64,000 nt of DNA from JAGGAG01 sp964638035 (GTDB lineage: Bacteria > Gemmatimonadota > Gemmatimonadetes > Gemmatimonadales > GWC2-71-9): contig CAZWXD010000001.1 of NCBI GenBank assembly GCA_964638035.1, positions 1 through 64,000 on the forward strand, in the 5' to 3' direction. A program made the translations under genes and the position numbers. The notes below the pieces were generated by a model, which did not search any database, was not told the origin of the DNA, and was given only the letters and a program-made list of their open reading frames with translations. Positions within the stretch are counted from its first letter, which is position 1. The number at the start of each line of letters is the position of its first letter. Shown here one piece after another: positions 36,837-45,272 of this stretch.

Positions 36837-36853
36837 GTAGTATGACTTACTAC
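36837..36853 (-). promoter_or_regulatory. Palindromic operator upstream of trmB-like gene
   Basis: GTAGTATGACTTACTAC: a perfect 6-bp inverted repeat with a 5-base centre, AT-rich in an otherwise GC-rich region. On the minus strand CATACT lies a few bases before the ATG and could be a -10 box of a nearly leaderless transcript, so a bound regulator would block it. Likely autoregulatory site. Confidence 0.55.
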
Positions 36854-36899
36854 GACTATGATCGCAAGTTGGTGCGGCGCCGAGCTGCCGGCGTGGGGC

Positions 36900-38006
36900 T
36901 CAGGCGACCTGGCTCTCCCATCCCAGGAGCCTGCCGATCAAGGCCAGCCGGAACGTGACGTCCACCACCCGGCTCTCAACCGACTTGCCCTCGTCCTGGA
37001 GTGGAAACCAGTGGTACGTCACCTTGCTGGTGGCCTTGGGGGCCGCCCTGAGGCCCTTCGGCGCCCAGATGCCGTGCTCGTCCACGTCGGCCATGGTGCG
37101 GGCCAGAACCTTGGTCGCCATGGGCGCATACTGCAGGGCGCCCATCCGCGCGAGCAACTCGATGTAATGCAGGGCGAGGGGGAGGTCCTTGGCAACGCCC
37201 TTCGCGTCCGCAGCGATGGGGTCGCCGAGAAGGAGGTAGCCAGGCTTGAGCGCCTTCTTCCCCAGCAGGACCACGAACTCCTTCTTCGGTGCGGGCTGCG
37301 CGAGGTAGTGTCCGAGGCGCTCGGTGAAACCAGCGCGCTCGCGCTGGAGGCTGGGCATTTGCGCCACCATCGCCACCGAATACCAGGTGGGGGGGTGCGC
37401 CTCGGGATGCAGTGCCGTGTGCTTCCCGGACTTGACGAATGGCTTCTCGGCGAGCGGGCTCCGCAGGAATGCCGATACCGAGTTCGCGATCTTGTGCGCG
37501 GCGCCCCGGAGCCTGGGATCCTCGATGTGGCCCGCTTCGGCAAGGGCTGCCGCCGAAGCTTCACGGTACGCATCCCGCGCCCAGGTACCCACTGCAGGCT
37601 CGGCCTTGGCTGCCTTGGCGTACTCGAAGTGCAGCGAGGGATCCTCATCCCTGGAGAGGAGGCGGAACAGCACCCGATCGGCAAGGCGGTACGCGCGTTC
37701 GGAGCGCGATGCCCCGAGCTGCAGCAGTCGCCGGTACTGGGGGATCGTGCCGACTTCCTTGATGCCGTCCTTGGCGCTTGGCGCCAGGGCCATGAGGTTC
37801 TGGCCCCAGATGCCGCTGTCCTTCTGCTTTTTCAGGATGGCGCTGACCTGCTTGGCCGCCGCGGCGGCTGCGCTGGCCGCGGCGACTTCCTCTGCTGTCG
37901 CGTAACCAGTTGGAGCCAATTCGGTTATGGAACGGTACCTGATCGCCTCGTTGCCGTGCTCGATCAGCCAGGTCAACGGAATTCGGTGGGCGGTGGGGAG
38001 ATCCAA
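36900..38006 (-). CDS. Hypothetical alpha-helical protein
   Basis: 368 residues from a TTG at 38006, chosen because AGGAG lies seven bases upstream; the open frame extends to 38102 without a better signal. Helix-rich with Trp and His in conserved-looking positions (WLIEHGNEAIRYRSI, SGIWGQ, EHGIWAPKGL). The repeated 'D(S/E)GIW' elements recall prenyltransferase or squalene-cyclase-like toroids, but I do not recognise a family. A helical Ala-rich stretch lies near residue 40. It is cytoplasmic with no signal peptide. Confidence 0.65.
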   Translation of the reverse strand: MDLPTAHRIPLTWLIEHGNEAIRYRSITELAPTGYATAEEVAAASAAAAAAKQVSAILKKQKDSGIWGQNLMALAPSAKDGIKEVGTIPQYRRLLQLGASRSERAYRLADRVLFRLLSRDEDPSLHFEYAKAAKAEPAVGTWARDAYREASAAALAEAGHIEDPRLRGAAHKIANSVSAFLRSPLAEKPFVKSGKHTALHPEAHPPTWYSVAMVAQMPSLQRERAGFTERLGHYLAQPAPKKEFVVLLGKKALKPGYLLLGDPIAADAKGVAKDLPLALHYIELLARMGALQYAPMATKVLARTMADVDEHGIWAPKGLRAAPKATSKVTYHWFPLQDEGKSVESRVVDVTFRLALIGRLLGWESQVA

Positions 38007-38132
38007 GGGGCAGCTCCTGACCGGGATGCACTCAGGGACGATCCAAGGCGGGCGCGAATATAAACCGTTGAGGCTTCGGCGGTAAGCCGTCAGGTGCGAC
38101 AAGGGTGGCGTGGTACGGGCGTACCAAAAAGG

Positions 38133-38157
38133 AACGGGGGCCTGAATGGCCCCCGTT
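38133..38157 (-). terminator. Rho-independent terminator after cytochrome c gene
   Basis: Perfect 10-bp stem AACGGGGGCC / GGCCCCCGTT with a 5-base loop. On the minus strand it is followed by CCTTTTTGG, giving the T run needed for intrinsic termination. It starts 30 bases after the stop at 38187. Confidence 0.85.
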
Positions 38158-38186
38158 GCCGAACCGCCGCCAGGTCGAGGTGTGGG

Positions 38187-38576
38187 TCAGGACGGCTGGC
38201 TCAAGCTCCACACATAGGCGGCCACGGCCTTCACGTCGTCATCGGTGAGCTGAGCGCCGCCCTTCGGGGGCATCGGGCCCTTTCCAGTCTTGGTTTCGGC
38301 GGCCGGGATGCCCTTGGTGATCAGGGTGATGAGGCCCTCGTAGTTGTCGTTCTTCAAGTGGATCCAGGTGTCGTCGGTGAGGTTGGGTCCGACAGCGCCC
38401 TTGGCGTCCATGCCGTGGCAGGCGAAACAGAGGCCGCTGCTCGTGAAGATGGTCTTGCCCTTGGCGACCATGGCGGGCGTCACGCCTGCAGGCAACCTGG
38501 CCTGCGCCACTGCTGGCGATGCAGCCATGAGCCCAAGTCCCGCCACGAGCAACCCAACGCGAATCCGAGTCCGCAT
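38187..38576 (-). CDS. Small periplasmic cytochrome c
   Basis: 129 residues from the ATG at 38576. Sec signal (GLLVAGLGLMAASPAVAQA). One heme c motif, CFACH near residue 50, and an axial-ligand Met in GPMPPKGGAQL, typical of class I c-type cytochromes. It is a periplasmic electron carrier; its partner is unknown. It has its own terminator downstream. Confidence 0.92.
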   Translation of the reverse strand: MRTRIRVGLLVAGLGLMAASPAVAQARLPAGVTPAMVAKGKTIFTSSGLCFACHGMDAKGAVGPNLTDDTWIHLKNDNYEGLITLITKGIPAAETKTGKGPMPPKGGAQLTDDDVKAVAAYVWSLSQPS

Positions 38577-38650
38577 GATGTCCAGCTCCCAGGGTTTGGT
38601 GTCACCGCGTACGCCCACCCCGGAATACTACGGACCGTGCCGGGGCGCCG

Positions 38651-39883
38651 CTACTCGGTGTGTGACTCCCGGGGTGCAGCTTGCGTACCGTCGTGCGAGG
38701 CCGCCACGGCAAGACGGACGGGATCGTTGCCGGACACCAACTGTCCGCGCTCATAGACGCTCCTGGGGTTCCAGAGCACCCAGGAGGTGACACCCAGGTC
38801 ACGTGCTGCACGGATCTGCGCCCTGACGTGCTCCGGGCCGTAGTGCGGTGCGCCCAGCGTGAATGCCTGCAGGTATGGCCGAATCTCGGCCGTGGGCCCG
38901 GCCATGCGCTGGGATCGCGCCTGTGCGTCCTTGAGGGCGCGACGGATGATCCCGTAGGGCTCGCTGTTGGGGTGGGCGAATCCGTACTCACCGCGATTGT
39001 AGTGACTGGGGTAAACCATGGGGAGCACGGCATCTGCCGCGCTCACGAGGTCCTCCCACACCTGGCCGATGCCGAGGTCGCTGGTCGCCGTGGTGGTGAG
39101 GCCGAAGACATCGATCGTGAAGGGGACGCCGAGGGCGCGCGTGCGCTCCCGGAGGATCGCCAGGCCATGGGTGACGGCCTGGCGCGCCGACTCCCCCTCC
39201 CGGCGTGACGCGAAGACCGCCGTGGCTCGGCGCGACGGCGGCTCGTCGGGGAAGCGAACGTAGTCGTACTGGATCTCGCCGAAGCCAAGCGCCACCGCTT
39301 CTTCGGCGAGCTGGGCGGCATAGATCCACACCGAGTCCTGGTAGGCGTCCACCCAGGCGTGGTTGCCGCGGTCGCGCCAGAGGCCGCCATCGCGGTGCCG
39401 GATGGCCCACGCCGGCTTCCGCGCCGCGAGGAGGGGGTCCTTGGCCACCACGATGCGCGCAATGAGGTGGTAGCCATGGGCCTGCGCTGCGGCGAGCCGC
39501 CGCCGGGTGTCACGGGCGCGGAGTTGCCCGTTGGCGCCAATCTCGCGCGCCGTGGGCACGGCAGAGCGGAACGTCAGGTACCCGGTGTCGTCCTTCACGT
39601 CGATGACGAGGCTGTTGACCTCGGTCCCTTCGACCAGGCCGAGCAGGCGCTCGAAGCGCTGGCTCCCGAAGGCCCAGGCGTTCACGTAGACCGCGCGCAC
39701 CGAGCTGGGCGGCTGGAGGATCGGTGCGGCAGGCCAGCGCACGGTGTCCGGATCGAACGCGTCGATGGTGAGGGGGTGCCGGGGAGCCCGGAGCTCATTG
39801 CCCCAGGGTGCAGCTTCCTGCGCAGCGCCCGGCATCGCGATCGCCTTGGCCATGGCCAGGGAAACGAGGGCGGCACGCGACAT
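38651..39883 (-). CDS. DUF4015 putative glycoside hydrolase
   Basis: 410 residues with a short signal-like N-terminus (LVSLAMAKAIAMPGAAQ). The core has VRAVYVNAWAFGS, SLVIDVKDDTGYL, QYDYVRFPD and LPMVYPSHY, matching the TIM-barrel DUF4015 family of putative glycoside hydrolases related to GH13-like barrels. Probably exported and acting on an unknown polysaccharide. Confidence 0.85.
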   Translation of the reverse strand: MSRAALVSLAMAKAIAMPGAAQEAAPWGNELRAPRHPLTIDAFDPDTVRWPAAPILQPPSSVRAVYVNAWAFGSQRFERLLGLVEGTEVNSLVIDVKDDTGYLTFRSAVPTAREIGANGQLRARDTRRRLAAAQAHGYHLIARIVVAKDPLLAARKPAWAIRHRDGGLWRDRGNHAWVDAYQDSVWIYAAQLAEEAVALGFGEIQYDYVRFPDEPPSRRATAVFASRREGESARQAVTHGLAILRERTRALGVPFTIDVFGLTTTATSDLGIGQVWEDLVSAADAVLPMVYPSHYNRGEYGFAHPNSEPYGIIRRALKDAQARSQRMAGPTAEIRPYLQAFTLGAPHYGPEHVRAQIRAARDLGVTSWVLWNPRSVYERGQLVSGNDPVRLAVAASHDGTQAAPRESHTE

Positions 39884-40053
39884 CGGCGAATCTCCCGGTG
39901 ATGGGGCAACTGTCCATGCGCGGCGGGCTGGCGCCGGCGACCGGGGGCATGAGGGGCAAGGGGAGGGCCGGGCGCGAGTGGCGAGGTATTGAGCGTCCGC
40001 TTACGATTCGCCTGCACGGACGCACACACACCAGCGAGGAGGAGAATCCCGCC

Positions 40054-40314
40054 ATGCGGGTGTTCATCCAGTACTGCGTCTCCTGAAACTATGAACCGCG
40101 AGCCGCCGGTCTGGCGGCTGAGTTGCAGCAGGCCTTCCCCGGCGTGGAGACACGCCTGGTGCCATCCTCGGGCGGGGTGTTCGAGGTGACGGCGGATGGC
40201 ACGCTCCTCTTCTCCAAGAAGGCGCTGGGCAGGCACGCGCGCGAGGGCGAGGTCGTGGGGCTGGTGCGTGCGTTCATGGGTGGGAAGGACGGGGAAGGCC
40301 GAGCGGGCCCATAA
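40054..40314 (+). CDS. SelW/Rdx-family selenoprotein (in-frame UGA)
   Basis: 86 residues with selenocysteine at position 11. From the ATG at 40054 the frame reads M-R-V-F-I-Q-Y-C-V-S, then TGA at 40084-40086, then N-Y-E-P-R and on without a break to a TAA at 40312. This gives a C-x-x-U redox motif (Cys8, Sec11). The later GGVFEVTADGTLLFSKKAL is the conserved signature of the SelW/SelT/SelH thioredoxin-like Rdx family. GAGGAGG lies upstream of the start. A SECIS-like hairpin immediately follows the TGA. A gene caller treating TGA as stop would split the gene and miss it. The protein is probably a thiol oxidoreductase. It sits 12 bases upstream of pfkA. Confidence 0.88.
40087..40124 (+). promoter_or_regulatory. 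Bacterial SECIS element
   Basis: Directly after the in-frame TGA, AGCCGCC (40101-40107) and GGCGGCT (40113-40119) form a perfect 7-bp stem capped by the loop GGTCT, with AACT and AGTT able to pair at the base. The loop sequence GGUCU is the same as in the E. coli fdhF SECIS apical loop, and the loop lies 21 bases after the UGA, within the distance used by SelB. Confidence 0.8.
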
Positions 40315-40326
40315 GGCGGAGAACCC

Positions 40327-41406
40327 ATGCGCATCGCCGTGAACACCGGTGGCGGCGACGCCCCTGGACTCAACGCCGTGATCCGGGCCGTGGTGCTGGC
40401 GGCGCACAATCGCGGCTGGCAGGTGTACGGGATCCAGCGGGGGTACGAAGGGCTCCTGTCATTCAACGGCGTGGTGCGGCTCACGCCGGACCACGTCCGC
40501 GGCATCACCCACCTGGGCGGCACGATCCTCGGCACCACGAACCGCGGCAATCCCTTCCGCTATGTCGTCCGGGACGCCGACGGCACCGAGCGGGAGGAAG
40601 ACCGCTCCGCCGAGCTGATCTCGGCGTTCCAGGCGAGCGGCCTGGACGGGCTGGTGGCGATCGGTGGCGACGGGAGCATGCAGATCGCCTGGGAGCTTGC
40701 CCAGCGAGGCCTTCCGGTGGTGTGCGTGCCCAAGACCATCGACAATGACGTGGAGCACACGCAGCAGACGTTCGGCTTCGACACGGCGGTGTCCACTGCC
40801 ACCGAGGCGATCGACAAGCTGCACTCCACGGCAGAGAGCCACGAGCGGGTCATGGTGGTCGAGGTAATGGGGCGTGACGCCGGGTGGATTGCCCTCTACA
40901 GCGGGATCAGCGGCACCGCCGACGTCATCCTGATCCCGGAGATTCCCTTCGACATCGAGCGGGTGTGCGACCGGATCCGGGAGCGCGAGGCCCAGGGCCG
41001 GCGGTTCAGCATTGTCGTGGTGGCCGAGGGGGCGCGGCCCGTGGGTGGGACGGTCTCGCTGGTGGAGCGGCGTGGTGCCGGGACGGTGGACCGGCTGGGC
41101 GGGATCGGCAGCCGGATTGCGCAGGGCATCGCCGAACGGGTGCAGAAGGAAGTGCGGACCATGGTGCTGGGGCACCTGCAGCGGGGCGGCTCTCCCACCA
41201 CCTTCGACCGGCTCCTCGGCCTCCGCTTCGGCGCGGCGGCAGTGCGCGCGGTGGCGGACGGGGCATTCGGGACGATGGTGGGGCTCGAGGGAAACCGGAT
41301 CACCCGCACGCCCCTGGCCGATGCAGTGGGCCGGCAGAAACTGGTGCCGCCCGATTCGGACATCGTCGAGACGGCACGGGAGCTCGGGATCAGCCTTGGC
41401 GACTGA
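40327..41406 (+). CDS. pfkA: 6-phosphofructokinase
   Basis: 359 residues. NTGGGDAPGLNAVIRA, IGGDGSMQIA, PKTIDND and EVMGRDAGWIALYSG are phosphofructokinase motifs. The Gly after the Asp in GGDGS (position 104 in E. coli numbering) points to ATP as phosphoryl donor, while the Lys in PKTIDND (position 124) is the residue found in PPi-using and some actinobacterial ATP enzymes. It phosphorylates fructose 6-phosphate in glycolysis. GGAGA precedes the ATG. It is probably co-transcribed with the upstream selenoprotein and the downstream peptidase. Confidence 0.93.
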   Translation: MRIAVNTGGGDAPGLNAVIRAVVLAAHNRGWQVYGIQRGYEGLLSFNGVVRLTPDHVRGITHLGGTILGTTNRGNPFRYVVRDADGTEREEDRSAELISAFQASGLDGLVAIGGDGSMQIAWELAQRGLPVVCVPKTIDNDVEHTQQTFGFDTAVSTATEAIDKLHSTAESHERVMVVEVMGRDAGWIALYSGISGTADVILIPEIPFDIERVCDRIREREAQGRRFSIVVVAEGARPVGGTVSLVERRGAGTVDRLGGIGSRIAQGIAERVQKEVRTMVLGHLQRGGSPTTFDRLLGLRFGAAAVRAVADGAFGTMVGLEGNRITRTPLADAVGRQKLVPPDSDIVETARELGISLGD

Positions 41407-43453
41407 GCCACCCCCGCCGCCCGCCAGCCGGCGCGACGGCGTGGTCGAGGTCCTGCACGGCACGCGCGTCGAGGATCCCTATCGCTGGCTGGAGGATGGC
41501 ACCGCGCCCGAGGTGGAGGCGTGGACGGACGCCCAGAACCGCCACACCGATGCATGGCTCGCCGCCGTGCCTGCGCGGGCTGCCATTCGCTCGCACCTCG
41601 AGCGCCTGCTTGCGATCGGTGTGCTCGGGACGCCGACCCCGGCGCGGGGCCGGTACCTCTACCTTCGCCGCGATGGTGCGGAGAACCAGCCCATCCTGTA
41701 CGTGCGGGACGGCGTGGACGGCGCGGACCGGGTGGCAGTGGACCCGAACCTCCTCGCAGCCGACGGCACCGTGGCGCTCGACTGGTACCACGCAAGCCCG
41801 GGTGGGGAGCGACTCGCGTACGGGCTGTCCGAGGGCGGCACCGAGCAGAGCACGCTCCATGTGATGGACCTGGCGTCGGGAGCAATCCTCGCTGACCGGA
41901 TCCCGCACACGCGCGCCTGCGACGTGGCCTGGCTTCCCGACGCGACGGGCTTCTACTACACGCGATACCCGTCCCCCGGTGAGGTCCCGGAGGGTGAGGA
42001 GGTCTACCACCGCAGCATCTACTTCCATCGTCTCGGCACCGACCCTGCGCGCGATCCCCTCGTGTTCCGCCCGGCCAGCAAGGAGCACTGGCCCGGTGTT
42101 GCGCTCTCCGATGATGGCCGCTGGCTGCTCGTGAACGTGGCGCGCACCTTCGACCAGACCGACCTCTACCTGCAGGATCGCGAGGCTGCGACGGAACTCG
42201 CGCCCGTTGCCGTGGGGTTGCCGTACCTGTTCGAGGCGGCCGTGGTCCGCGGGGTGCTCTACGTGCGCACCAACCTCCATGGACCGACGTTCGGGCTCTA
42301 CGCCGGCGATCCGGCCGCTCCGGCGCCGCAGACGTGGCGCTCCCTCGCGGAGCCTGATCCCGGTCGGGTGCTGGCCGGGGCTGCGGTTACTGCCGAGTGG
42401 CTGGTGCTGGAGTTCCTGGAGCGTGCGTCGGCCCGGCTGCAGGTGAGGCGGCTCGACGGGGGCGAGGTGCGCGAGGTGCCCATGCCAACCCTGGGCAGCC
42501 TCTTCGGGATTGGTAGCGAGCCCGGGGGACACGAGTTCTTCTTCGGGTTCTCGTCGTGGACGGTGCCGCCCAGCGTGTACCGCGTGGACCTTGGCACCGG
42601 AGCCCGGCAGTTGTGGCGGCGGGTCGAGGCAGAGGTGGACCCCGGGCAGTTCGACGTGCGACAGGTGGAGTATGCGTCGCGCGATGGCACCACGGTCACC
42701 ATGTTCCTGGCGCGACGGACGGGCGGTACCGGCACGGCGCCATGCCTCCTCACGGGATACGGCGGCTTCAACCTGGCGATGGCGCCCGCCTTCTCGCGCT
42801 CGATGCTCCTGTGGCTCGCTGCGGGCGGTGTCCTGGCCGTGCCCAACCTGCGCGGCGGTGGTGAGTACGGTGAGGCATGGCACCAGGCCGGGATGCTGGG
42901 CCGGAAGCAGAACACGTTCGACGACTTCATTGCGGCGGCGGAGTGGCTGGTGGCGCACGGGGTCACGACGCCGGCCCAGCTTGCCATCCAGGGCGGGTCG
43001 AACGGCGGGCTCCTCATGGGGGCGGTGCTGACCCAGCGGCCGGAGCTCTTCCGCGCGGTGGTGATCCAGGTGCCCCTGCTCGACATGCTGCGCTACCACC
43101 GGTTCCTGCTCGCCCGCCTCTGGATCCCGGAATATGGCTCGCCCGACGACCCGGAACAGTTCGGGTGGCTCGCAGCCTACTCGCCCTACCACCACGTGCG
43201 CACTGGGGTGCATTATCCGGCGGTGCTGCTGGCCACGGCCGCGAGCGACTCGCGGGTGGACCCGCTGCACGCACGAAAGATGGCAGCCCGGCTGCAGGCG
43301 GCGAGCGCCTCCGGGCGACCGGTGCTCCTCAGGCTCGAGGCACGCGCCGGGCACGGGGCCGGCAAGCCGCTGGCCAAGGTGCTGGACGAACTCACCGATA
43401 CCTGGACCTTCATCTGGCACGAGCTCGGGCTCGCGCCGCCAGCGGAGGCGTGA
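41396..43453 (+). CDS. Prolyl oligopeptidase (S9A)
   Basis: 685 residues from a TTG at 41396 that overlaps the pfkA end by 11 bases; no better start is seen before the conserved VEDPYRWLED. An N-terminal beta-propeller is followed by an alpha/beta hydrolase domain with the nucleophile in GGSNGGLLMG, Asp in SDSRVDPLHA and His in RAGHGAGKP. No signal peptide is visible, so it should be cytoplasmic, cleaving short proline-containing peptides. Confidence 0.92.
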   Translation: MATEPPPPPASRRDGVVEVLHGTRVEDPYRWLEDGTAPEVEAWTDAQNRHTDAWLAAVPARAAIRSHLERLLAIGVLGTPTPARGRYLYLRRDGAENQPILYVRDGVDGADRVAVDPNLLAADGTVALDWYHASPGGERLAYGLSEGGTEQSTLHVMDLASGAILADRIPHTRACDVAWLPDATGFYYTRYPSPGEVPEGEEVYHRSIYFHRLGTDPARDPLVFRPASKEHWPGVALSDDGRWLLVNVARTFDQTDLYLQDREAATELAPVAVGLPYLFEAAVVRGVLYVRTNLHGPTFGLYAGDPAAPAPQTWRSLAEPDPGRVLAGAAVTAEWLVLEFLERASARLQVRRLDGGEVREVPMPTLGSLFGIGSEPGGHEFFFGFSSWTVPPSVYRVDLGTGARQLWRRVEAEVDPGQFDVRQVEYASRDGTTVTMFLARRTGGTGTAPCLLTGYGGFNLAMAPAFSRSMLLWLAAGGVLAVPNLRGGGEYGEAWHQAGMLGRKQNTFDDFIAAAEWLVAHGVTTPAQLAIQGGSNGGLLMGAVLTQRPELFRAVVIQVPLLDMLRYHRFLLARLWIPEYGSPDDPEQFGWLAAYSPYHHVRTGVHYPAVLLATAASDSRVDPLHARKMAARLQAASASGRPVLLRLEARAGHGAGKPLAKVLDELTDTWTFIWHELGLAPPAEA

Positions 43454-43455
43454 CG

Positions 43456-43980
43456 ATGCAGGCAATACCGCAGCGCGAGGTCGCGGGACGTGGGCTGGCC
43501 CTGATCCGGATCGTGGTGGGCCTCTGGTTTGCCAAGGCGATCTGGACCAAGCTCCTGTTGCTGGGTGGCGTGCTGCCTGTCCCGGTTGCCTCGGCCCGGT
43601 GGATCGAGACGATGCCGAAGATCATCATGCGCCAGATGGCGGAGAATCCTCACGCCTGGTACAAGTCCTTCGTGGAGGGCACCGTGCTACCCAACGCGCC
43701 CCTCTTTGCCCACCTGACGGCGCTGGGCGAGGCCGTGGCTGGCGCCCTGCTCGTGCTGGGGTTGTTCAGCGGGTTGGGGTCCATGATCGCCCTCCTGCTG
43801 TCCATCAACTACGGGTTGGCCACCTGGCACCTGGCGCCTGCGTCACAGGGCTTCCACTACACCCTCATCACCGTGATGCTGGGACTCTTTCTCGGGCGCG
43901 CGGGATTCACCTGGGGCATGGATGGCTGGCTCCTGCGCCGGAAGGGAGCGTGGTGGGGCGGCCGGAGGCCGTGGTCGTGA
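43456..43980 (+). CDS. DoxX family membrane protein
   Basis: 174 residues. Four hydrophobic segments (about 14-34, 88-108, 112-130, 140-156), including LIRIVVGLWFAKAIWTKLLL and GEAVAGALLVLGLFSGLGS, match the DoxX/TQO small-subunit family. It starts just after the peptidase stop and ends the pfkA unit. Probably an inner-membrane redox-associated protein of unknown function. Confidence 0.82.
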   Translation: MQAIPQREVAGRGLALIRIVVGLWFAKAIWTKLLLLGGVLPVPVASARWIETMPKIIMRQMAENPHAWYKSFVEGTVLPNAPLFAHLTALGEAVAGALLVLGLFSGLGSMIALLLSINYGLATWHLAPASQGFHYTLITVMLGLFLGRAGFTWGMDGWLLRRKGAWWGGRRPWS

Positions 43981-44002
43981 ACGATGCTGCCGGGCCGCGT
44001 CG

Positions 44003-44620
44003 TCAATAGGCGCCGCGGCTCCGGCGGATGGGTCGGCCACCAAGGCTGGCCTCGCAGTACGCCTCGATGGCCGAGTAGATGACGCAGAAATAGCCCTCCA
44101 CCTGCCAGCGCCTCCACCAGAGGCGCATCACGCCGATGTCAGCGCCGGAGAACGTGACGTAGGGCTGCCCCCCGTGGTGGGCAATGTGGGTGTGCACCGT
44201 GCCCTGGAACTCCGGCGGACCGCAGCGATCAATCGAGGCCTGCGCCGCCACACCGAGCGAATCTCCCCGCCACGACTCCAGGGGCAGGATCCGGGTGATG
44301 CGGACGTCATCCCCGACGGCCTCCCCCGCCAGGCACGCCACCATCTCCCGCTTTGCCTCGAGGCTGGCGCTCCAGAGCCGCTGGAGATCGCTGCTGGGCA
44401 CGGGATCGAACTGGAACCGGGCCGACAGGGCGCTGAACTCGGGCTTGGGTGCCGGAGGCACGGCATTGCCGCGCTGCTGCTGGTCGGTGCCCTGGGCGCT
44501 CAGCAGGTGAGGCACTGCAGCGACCATCATCGCCAGCGCGGCAGCCGTACCAGAACGAAACGCGCGAAGCCGCGCCCAGGTCGGGGCGGGTGACGGCCGG
44601 GGCGTTCGAGCGTACAGCAC
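44003..44620 (-). CDS. Secreted JAMM/MPN-like putative metalloprotein
   Basis: 205 residues with a signal peptide (AAALAMMVAAVPHLLSAQ). The sequence contains an early Glu (ACLAGEAVGDD), then HTH followed 12 residues later by SGAD. This order of Glu, HxH and S-x2-D is that of JAB1/MPN (JAMM) zinc peptidases, though the spacing between HxH and Ser is longer than the usual seven. Cysteines in DRCGPP, EGYFCVI and EAYCEAS could form disulfides in an exported protein. Enzymatic activity is an inference. Confidence 0.6.
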   Translation of the reverse strand: MLYARTPRPSPAPTWARLRAFRSGTAAALAMMVAAVPHLLSAQGTDQQQRGNAVPPAPKPEFSALSARFQFDPVPSSDLQRLWSASLEAKREMVACLAGEAVGDDVRITRILPLESWRGDSLGVAAQASIDRCGPPEFQGTVHTHIAHHGGQPYVTFSGADIGVMRLWWRRWQVEGYFCVIYSAIEAYCEASLGGRPIRRSRGAY

Positions 44621-44637
44621 AGCACCCCCTGTCTCAA

Positions 44638-44654
44638 ACGCGCGGTTCGCGCGT
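44638..44654. promoter_or_regulatory. Palindrome in divergent JAMM/sigma factor region
   Basis: ACGCGCG-GTT-CGCGCGT is a perfect 7-bp inverted repeat with a 3-base centre, located between the divergent starts of the JAMM-like gene and the ECF sigma factor gene. It could be a regulator-binding site or a transcript hairpin. Confidence 0.35.
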
Positions 44655-44753
44655 CGTACTCATGCAGGGTCGGAGTAGCCCTGCGCTCATGATTGGGTGA
44701 CGGGGCGTCTTCTTCACCGGGGAGCGCCCCACTCCCATTTCCTGCCCTTGAGA

Positions 44754-45272
44754 ATGAACCTTCGCAGCGTCTTCGACCAGACGTACCCTGCCCTGGTCCG
44801 GTTCCTCTACCGTCGGTTGGGCGACCAGGACCAGGCCGAGGACCTCGCCCAGGAGGCGTTCGTGCGGCTCCTGCGGGAGGAGCCCGAGCGCCCGGAAGCC
44901 TGGCTCTTCACGGTCGCCGACAACCTGGCGCGCGACGTGGGGCGGGGTACCGCGCGCCGAGCCCGCCGCCTGACGCTGCTGGCGGGCGAGACCGAGGCCG
45001 GCGTGGCTGCAGACGGTGACCGGGCCGTCGTGCAGGCGGAGACGGTCAACGAAGTGCGGGAGGCCCTCGGGCAGCTCTCGACCCGTGACCAGACCCTCCT
45101 GCTCCTGCACCAGGAGGGCATGGCCTACCGGCAGCTTGCCGCGACCATCGGGGTGAAGGCATCGTCGGTGGCGCCACTCCTGGCCCGGGCGCGCGACCGG
45201 TTCCTCCGCGCCATGAATCGACGCCCACCCGGAAGGCCGGCGCATGGCACGCCAACACCTCGCGAGGCGTGA
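44754..45272 (+). CDS. ECF-type RNA polymerase sigma factor
   Basis: 172 residues from the ATG at 44754. Region 2 is visible as FLYRRLGDQDQAEDLAQEAFVRLL and region 4 as LLLHQEGMAYRQLAATIGVKASSVAPLLARAR. It is a sigma-70 group 4 factor directing transcription in response to an envelope signal. The next gene, overlapping by 29 bases, encodes its probable membrane anti-sigma factor. Confidence 0.9.
   Translation: MNLRSVFDQTYPALVRFLYRRLGDQDQAEDLAQEAFVRLLREEPERPEAWLFTVADNLARDVGRGTARRARRLTLLAGETEAGVAADGDRAVVQAETVNEVREALGQLSTRDQTLLLLHQEGMAYRQLAATIGVKASSVAPLLARARDRFLRAMNRRPPGRPAHGTPTPREA

Noticed and set aside
40084..40086. TGA stop suggesting a frameshifted or broken small gene before pfkA
   Set aside because: The downstream frame is intact, conserved, and preceded by a SECIS-like hairpin, so selenocysteine coding explains it better.
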